From Oryzias latipes (lineage: Eukaryota > Chordata > Actinopteri > Beloniformes > Adrianichthyidae), in the NCBI RefSeq assembly GCF_002234675.1, contig NC_019870.2:907485-971484 (forward strand): 64,000 nt of DNA. The letters run 5' to 3'. The notes beneath the pieces were generated by a model, which worked only from the letters and a program-made list of their open reading frames with translations, was not told the DNA's origin and searched no databases. Both the position numbers and the translations under genes were made by a program. This document shows, piece by piece, positions 58,147 through 64,000 of the stretch (the first letter of the stretch is position 1; each line of letters opens with the position of its first letter).

Positions 58147-61100
58147 ATGGCTGCAAGGTTACTGCTCCGCTCAGGCTTCAGAGCCGCCGCCGCCTGCCGA
58201 GCCGCCCGGGTCCCGGTTCCGACCCGCAGCATGGCAGCAGGAGGTGAGAACCGCAGCGACCCAGAAGGCGCCCATAGGGAAAACGCGGCGTTGGGACAAG
58301 GTCGCTCCTCTGTCCGTTGGCGGAGCATTTCCTGCTCCTGCCGCCGAGGCCGAGCTGCACTCCAGAGAGAAACGATGATTCTGTCGAGTCCTTGTCACGC
58401 CGAATGAATGTCGCTCCGCTCGGTTCTGACGTTTAGTGGGTTCCGGTCTATTTTATAATACCAAAAACCCCGGAGACGGGACAGAGTTAGCATTAGCTTA
58501 GCATCAATAGCGCTGACGCTAAAAGGTCAAATAGACTCATTTAAGAAGAAATAAGAATTAAGTTGACGGTTCCGAAGTTAAACAGATCGGTAAATGAACG
58601 AACATTCTTGGTTCGGTCACAGTATTTTAATTATCTGTACAAGTTCTACAGAAACATAAAAACATGGTGCTAGAATTTCCCATCATGCCTTGGTGTGCCG
58701 TTTCATTTTTATTTTTGATCACATCAGTTTAGTTTAATTTTTAAAGCATTAAATTCAAATGATGTAATAGTGTTGTAAATTCAAAATATCGTATCCTGTT
58801 TTTTTCTGCCTTCCTGCTAAAAAAATTAATTCAGAGACACCAGGCACATAAACGGTAGTGCGCGTTGCATTCTGGGAGAGGTCAAAGGTGAAAGGCTCAA
58901 ACGTGAGGGAGTCAACAATGTTTTGGGGACTTTGTGGTGTCTTTTCTAGAGGCTGCAGCGGGATTTATTGATGAATGGGTGGAGGAGGACTGCAGTGTCA
59001 TTTAGGTGAAGCTGATCCTAAAGAACGCCTCAGTGACGTCATCAGCGGGCGCCCTGCGTGAATTCTGGTGGTGTATATAATAGCAAACTACTGGATCAGG
59101 TTGATAATCATGGCGACGCACAAAACTTCAAACCAACCGTCTCTTAGATCCTCCAGAAAATCTGGGAAATGTTTCCCGTCAATGTTTTCTGTAGCATTTT
59201 GATCTGTTAAAGACATCAAGAAATAATCTATGCAATGGTAAAGTAAACCAGATCCAAGAGAGTCCATGCTGTACATTATAGCCTTTGAAGGTCTTTAATA
59301 CATTAAAGTATTCTATAGGCCTTCTATGGAAACAGACTACTGTCATCTAGTTAGAATCACGACTTATCCGTAGAAAGTCTGGTCACAGACCTGTCAATCA
59401 CTCTGCATCCATCCCTCCATTTCTGTCTTCGTTGGTCGTTTATATCCCATCTGACGTAGGATAACGCCCTTAATTCCTTAACGCACTCCCTAATTTTGTA
59501 TCAGAATGGCTCCGTTTATGGCTTAGCAGTTTGGCAGTATTTGCCATCCCATGAGGCCTTGACCTTTGACCCAGCGCATGCGCTCCTCTGTGTGTATCTA
59601 TAGAAGCAACGTGAAAACTTAACTCGTTGACATTTTCAGTTCTTTTGTTGTAGGGAGACGAGAACACAGACGATGTTCTCTTCAATGATCTGAAGGGAAG
59701 ATCAGTTTTCTCTCCGTCTTTGTTCCTACTCCTCTTCCTCCTGCTCCTCTTCCTCCTGATCCTCTTCCTCCTCCCGATCCTCTTCCTCCTGCTCCTCTTC
59801 CTCCTGCTCCTCTTCCTCCTGATCCTCTTCCTTCTGATCCTCTTCCTCCTGCTCCTCTTCCTCCTGCTCCTCTTCCTCCTCCCGATCCTCTTCCTTCTGA
59901 TCCTCTTCCTCCTGCTCCTCTTCCTCCTGATCCTCTTCCTCCTGATCCTCTTCCTCCTGATCCTCTTCCTCCTGATCATCTTCCTCCTCCTGATCCTCTT
60001 CCTCCTGATCCTCTTCCTCCTCCTGATCCTCTTCCTCCTGATCCTCTTCCTCCTCCTGATCCTCTTCCTCCTCCTGATCCTCTTCCTCCTCCTGATCCTC
60101 TTCCTCCTGATCCTCTTCCTCCTGCTCCTCTTCCTCCTGATCCTCTTCCTCCTCCCGATCCTCTTCCTCCTGCTCCTCTTCCTCCTACTCCTCTTCCTCC
60201 TGCTCCTCTTCCTCCTGATCCTCTTCCTTCTGATCCTCTTCCTCCTGCTCCTCTTCCTCCTGCTCCTCTTCCTCCTCCCGATCCTCTTCCTTCTGATCCT
60301 CTTCCTCCTGCTCTTCTTCCTCCTGATCCTCTTCCTCCTGATCCTCTTCCTCCTGATCCTCTTCCTCCTGATCATCTTCCTCCTCCTGATCCTCTTCCTC
60401 CTGATCCTCTTCCTCCTCCTGATCCTCTTCCTCCTGATCCTCTTCCTCCTCCTGATCCTCTTCCTCCTCCTGATCCTCTTCCTCCTCCTGATCCTCTTCC
60501 TCCTGATCCTCTTCCTCCTGATCCTCTTCCTCCTGATCCTCTTCCTCCTGATCCTCTTCCTCCTGATCTTCCTCCTCCTGATCCTCTTCCTCCTGATCCT
60601 CTTCCTCCTGATCCTCTTCATCCTGATCCTCTTCCTCCTCCTGATCCTCTTCCTTCTGATCTTCTTCCTCCTGATCCTCTTCCTTCTGATCCTCTTCCTC
60701 CTCCTGATCTTCTTCCTTCTGATACTCTTCCTCCTGATCCTCTTCCTCCTGATCCTCTTCATCCTGATCCTCTTCCTCCTCCTGATCCTCTTCCTTCTGA
60801 TCTTCTTCCTCCTGATCCTCTTCCTTCTGATCTTCTTCCTCCTGATCCTCTTCCTTCTGATCTTCTTCCTCCTGATCCTCTTCATCCTGATCCTCTTCCT
60901 CCTCCTGATCCTCTTCCTCCTGATCCTCTTCCTCCTGATCCTCTTCCTCCTGATCCTCTTCATCCTGATCCTCTTCATCCTGATCCTCTTCCTCCTCCTG
61001 ATCCTCTTCCTCCTGATCCTCCTCATCCTGATCCTCTTCCTCCTGATCCTCCTCATCCTGATCCTCTTCATCCTGATCCTCTTCCTCCTCCTGATCCTCT

Positions 61101-62568
61101 TCCTCCTGATCCTCTTCCTCCTGATCCTCTTCATCCTGATCCTCTTCCTCCTGATCCTCTTCCTCCTGATCCTCTTCCTCCTCCTGATCTTCCTCCTCCT
61201 GATCCTCTTCTTTCTGATCCTCTTCCTCGTGCTCTTCTTCCTCCTGCTCCTCTTCCTCCTGATCTTCTTCCTCCTGATCCTCTTCCTCCTGATCCTCTTC
61301 ATCCTGATCCTCTTCCTCCTCCTGATCCTCTTCATCCTGATCCTCTTCATCCTGCTCCTCTTCCTCCTGATCTTCTTCCTCCTGATCCTCTTCCTCCTCC
61401 TGATCCTCTTCCTCCTGCTCCTCTTCCTCCTGCTCCTCTTCCTCCTCCCGATCCTCTTCCTTCTGCTCCTCTTCCTCCTGATCCTCTTCCTCCAGTCTAT
61501 TTCCTGTAAACTTTGAATTGTCGTCTGATCATGAAATGTTCCTGCGTTCCTCCAAACCATCACCCAGTTTGGTTCAGAACCTTCCTGTCCATCAGTTTGA
61601 GCTGAAGATCCAAACGTGTCACTTCCTGTGGCCCGGTTCTCGCTCTCAGCGACCTTCATAGATGCGTTCTCTGTGGATCGGTGGTCTTTGTGGCGGGGGC
61701 TCCTGCCGGAGGCGAGCTCAGCTCCTTTCTGTGTTTGCAGGAATCCCCACCGATGAGGAGCAGGCCACCGGACTGGAGAAGATCATCATGAAGGCCATGA
61801 AGGACGGAACGGTAACTCCACCCCCCCGACCACCGTTTGACCTCAGACCATCAGAACTGGACTCTTTAGTGGCTTTCTGTCAGTGATTGTCGTTTCTGAG
61901 GGGCAGTGAAGGCACCACGGTGGTTGATGTCCAGCCTCAGCAGATGTTTGACAGACTCGGGTGTTGATTCTTCATCCTCCTCCTCTTCCTCCCTGCAGGA
62001 TCCCTACAACATGCTGAAGCCCAAGAGCTTCGCCGGCTCCAAGGCGGACCCGCACCTGGTTCCCTCCATCACCAACAAGAGGATTGTGGGATGCGTCTGT
62101 GAGTGTTTCTGTGCGGTACAGTTTAGGGACAGTTTTTCTGGACCGGATCAGGGTTCTGGTTCTGTTCTTCACTCCGTCAGAATTTTTCCTGGAAAAGAAG
62201 AATCTAAACAAACAAAACATTAAGTTTCAGATCCCTGAACTCGTGTTGAATTGTTTTCAGGTTCTGTTCAGAGGTTCTGTCCCCGTCGGCTCGTCGTTTT
62301 TTGACGTCTTTGATCGTTAGTTTTGTCGTTTTTCTGAGGTTTTCTTCAAACGCCTCATAAATCGTCTCTGTTCAGGACTTTTTCTCCATGTTCCTTCCAG
62401 GTGGGTTTGGGTTCTGGTTTGGGTTCTGGTGACGTTCTCTCCCGTCTGTGTCCAGGTGAGGAGGACAACACGGCGGTGGTCTGGTTCTGGCTCCATGAAG
62501 GCGAGGCCCAGCGCTGCCCGTCCTGCGGCTCTCACTACAAGCTGGTGGCTCACGAGCTTCCTCACTAA
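58147..62568 (+). CDS. cox5b: Cytochrome c oxidase subunit 5B, mitochondrial
   Basis: Nuclear-encoded zinc-binding subunit on the matrix side of respiratory complex IV. Four exons: 58147-58243, 61741-61811, 61999-62098, 62456-62568, totalling 381 bases, 126 residues (mammalian precursor about 129). The first exon encodes an Arg/Ala-rich mitochondrial presequence ([20 protein letters not shown]). The mature part reads [55 protein letters not shown] and [18 protein letters not shown]. The zinc ligands are present: a Cys pair in GCVCEED and CPSC, with a downstream His. AATAAA lies at 62737-62742. Intron 1 is 3.5 kb and contains a 1.8 kb 15-bp array. All splice sites are GT-AG. Confidence 0.97.
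58244..59709 (+). other. Proximal part of cox5b intron 1
   Basis: No exon is recognised. A perfect CRE (TGACGTCA) lies at 59034-59041. Repeat-derived sequence is likely but could not be named. Confidence 0.4.
59710..61498. repeat. Pyrimidine-rich minisatellite, 15-bp unit, about 115 copies
   Basis: The plus-strand unit is CTCTTCCTCCTGATC, with three-base length variants (extra TCC), CTGCTCCTCTTC, CCCGATC and TTCATCCTGATC types. Blocks at about 59740-60010 and 60155-60410 are near copies, so a block of roughly 270 bases or more was duplicated. Because unit lengths are multiples of three, both strands stay open: 598 codons of Leu/Phe/Ile on plus and about 729 codons of Arg/Lys/Ile on minus. 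It lies in cox5b intron 1, 240 bases before exon 2. Confidence 0.97.
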
Positions 62569-63370
62569 CTCCTCCTCCTCATCGTCGTCCTCGTTCTGCC
62601 CGTCTGGGCTCGGCCTATCTTCTGTTCTGCCTCAGAACTTGACCCGGATCTCTGCTTCATGTTACATTCCCAAACAGCGTTTACACCCCCCGCTCTGAAC
62701 CATGTTACACTCGGACCACTGAACTCCTCGTGGAACAATAAAGTTCTGAACTCTGAACTCTCTGCGTCGTTTTCTCAGACGATACTCTGAAGGTTTTGGT
62801 GGTTTCACCAGGAATTAGTCTGATCCCAGACAGATTTAATGAAAGTTCAGCTAAACTGTAACTGCAGAAAAAAACTTTAACGGTCTTTATGAGCTGCTGA
62901 GTTTCTAAAGATTCTCCTAAACCACGTTTACTCAAGTAACTTTAAGTAGTCCTCATATTACTGGAAGTTTCATCATTTTAAATTTGATTGAAAATGGTTT
63001 GACCTTCCTGAATCTCTAAATCATAAAGTATATTTCCAGAGTGGATCTTCTGATTGACGAGCACATTTCTGATCAACTTTCTCTGAATCCTGAGCAGCAG
63101 ATCCTCAGGTCGCTTTAGGTGCTCACTAAATCCCAGCCAATACTTTTATACACACCGTCATATACTAATGAATGAAATTCATGAATGAATAAAAATGTGT
63201 TCAGATATTTCATAGAATATTTATATTTTAATCTATGTTGCATATACTAACATATATACTTTTGATTTCTTTTACTTATATTGTTTTCCATACTAATATA
63301 GATACTTTTACATACTAAAGGAAACTGCTATGTACTAATAGATGTACTTGTAAACAGTAATTGGGACACA
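62569..63370. other. cox5b 3' UTR and AT-rich flank
   Basis: The 3' UTR probably ends shortly after the AATAAA at 62737-62742. Between 63140 and 63360 a degenerate ATACTAATATATACTTTT-like phrase recurs several times. No gene is seen. Confidence 0.55.
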
Positions 63371-63384
63371 GCTCTCAACAGGCA

Positions 63385-63505
63385 CAAATTCCGTCTGTTC
63401 ACACACTGACCACCAGGGGCAATGTGGGTTAACGTCTGGCCCAAGGGCACTTCAACACAAAGCCAGCCAAAGCGGGAATCAAACCTGTGACCTTCTGAAT
63501 TACAG
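63385..63505 (+). mobile_element. Dispersed fish repeat segment
   Basis: The phrases GCCCAAGGGCACTTCAACAC and GGGAATCAAACCTGTGACCT match a repeat frequent in teleost genomes, whose second phrase resembles a tRNA-like B box. Its family is uncertain and its ends are not defined. Confidence 0.4.
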
Positions 63506-64000
63506 CTGCCCGCTGACTTTCATGAACGTTTCAGTATAAACGCAGTCTTACAGTCACGACAGTATCCAGTCTGTGCCAGCAGGGGGCACCAGCCTCAACC
63601 TGTAGCTGCAGAACGTCCATCAGCTCTGGACGGTCTTGTGGGATGTTCTGGAGAACCGTCAGGCCGCTGAGGAATCCAAAAACCTTGAAATCATGACGGT
63701 ACCTTCACCTGCAAGAGATGCAGAGTCATGTCGGGATCAATGACCTTAGAGGTCAGATAAAGGTCACGGTTCCCATGTAAAGAGTTTCATGGAGGAAGGA
63801 GAAACTTTCTTCTTTGCGGAGGAACAGATTCCCAAAATGACCGCTAGGGGGCAGCATGGAGCCACATGTTAAAACCTGACAAACACCTGCAGGTCAGGTG
63901 TGTTTGTGCAGATGACAGCAGCTTCCCTTCTCCTTCTGTGTTTGCACCACAGGAGCGGAGAGCGTCCCTCCTCCGTGACCCGCTGCAGCGCGCACACCCG
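63506..64000. other. Right edge, no gene recognised
   Basis: CpG content rises in the last 50 bases, which may mark a promoter or exon that continues beyond the window. Nothing can be assigned. Confidence 0.3.

Noticed and set aside
59720-61516. 598-codon Leu/Phe/Ile frame suggesting membrane segments
   Set aside because: Same array read on the plus strand. The hydrophobicity is due to CTC/TTC/ATC codons.
59470-61659. 729-codon Arg/Lys-rich frame on the minus strand
   Set aside because: Produced by the 15-bp array in cox5b intron 1. The non-repeat ends show no domain.

Overview
This is vertebrate nuclear DNA, almost certainly from a percomorph teleost. Evidence: short spliced genes with teleost-like proteins, fish-type L1, RTE-like and Rex/CR1-like LINE remnants, Tc1 and Harbinger fragments, and abundant minisatellites. 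A small terminal-inverted-repeat element near 57.8-58.0 kb resembles repeats I associate with ricefish (Oryzias). That is recollection, not a search result, so the genus is left open.

Six host genes can be assembled exon by exon. (1) A V-ATPase V1 subunit B gene, minus strand, 21434 to 11528, 14 exons. (2) dusp11, an RNA 5'-triphosphatase-type phosphatase, minus, 27656 to 22587, 9 exons. (3) A short effector-like caspase, plus, 30972-32968, 4 exons. (4) tcf7l1, the HMG-box Wnt effector, minus, 43354 to 34335, 12 exons. (5) dbnl, drebrin-like/mAbp1, plus, 48367-57260, 15 exons. (6) cox5b, cytochrome c oxidase subunit 5B, plus, 58147-62568, 4 exons. Summed exon lengths are exact multiples of three for dusp11, the caspase, tcf7l1, dbnl and cox5b. 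The V-ATPase gene is exactly one base short, because of a missing base in exon 6. DUSP11, TCF7L1, COX5B and a V-ATPase B gene all lie on human chromosome 2, so most of the block looks like conserved macrosynteny. The genes are otherwise functionally unrelated (organelle acidification, RNA 5'-end processing, proteolysis, Wnt transcription, actin/endocytosis, respiration).

The rest is accessory. The left 11.5 kb holds no complete gene, only a possible promoter/first exon at the very edge, a THAP-domain remnant, a 0.95 kb array of a 20-bp unit, and a decayed L1 LINE. Large tandem arrays sit inside introns of all the host genes except the caspase: about 1.9 kb TG-rich in the V-ATPase gene, 1.3 kb in dusp11, 2.6 kb of TCCA-type in tcf7l1, AAAC/AAAG and 18-bp arrays in dbnl, and 1.8 kb of a 15-bp pyrimidine-rich unit in cox5b. 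These arrays create long open frames that are not genes.

The most interesting points are: a caspase with catalytic His and Cys intact but the S1-pocket Arg of the 'S-W-R' segment replaced by Met, with a probable GC-AG intron; the V-ATPase exon 6 lesion directly against a minisatellite; and a roughly 175-bp near-palindromic element at 28.96-29.13 kb.
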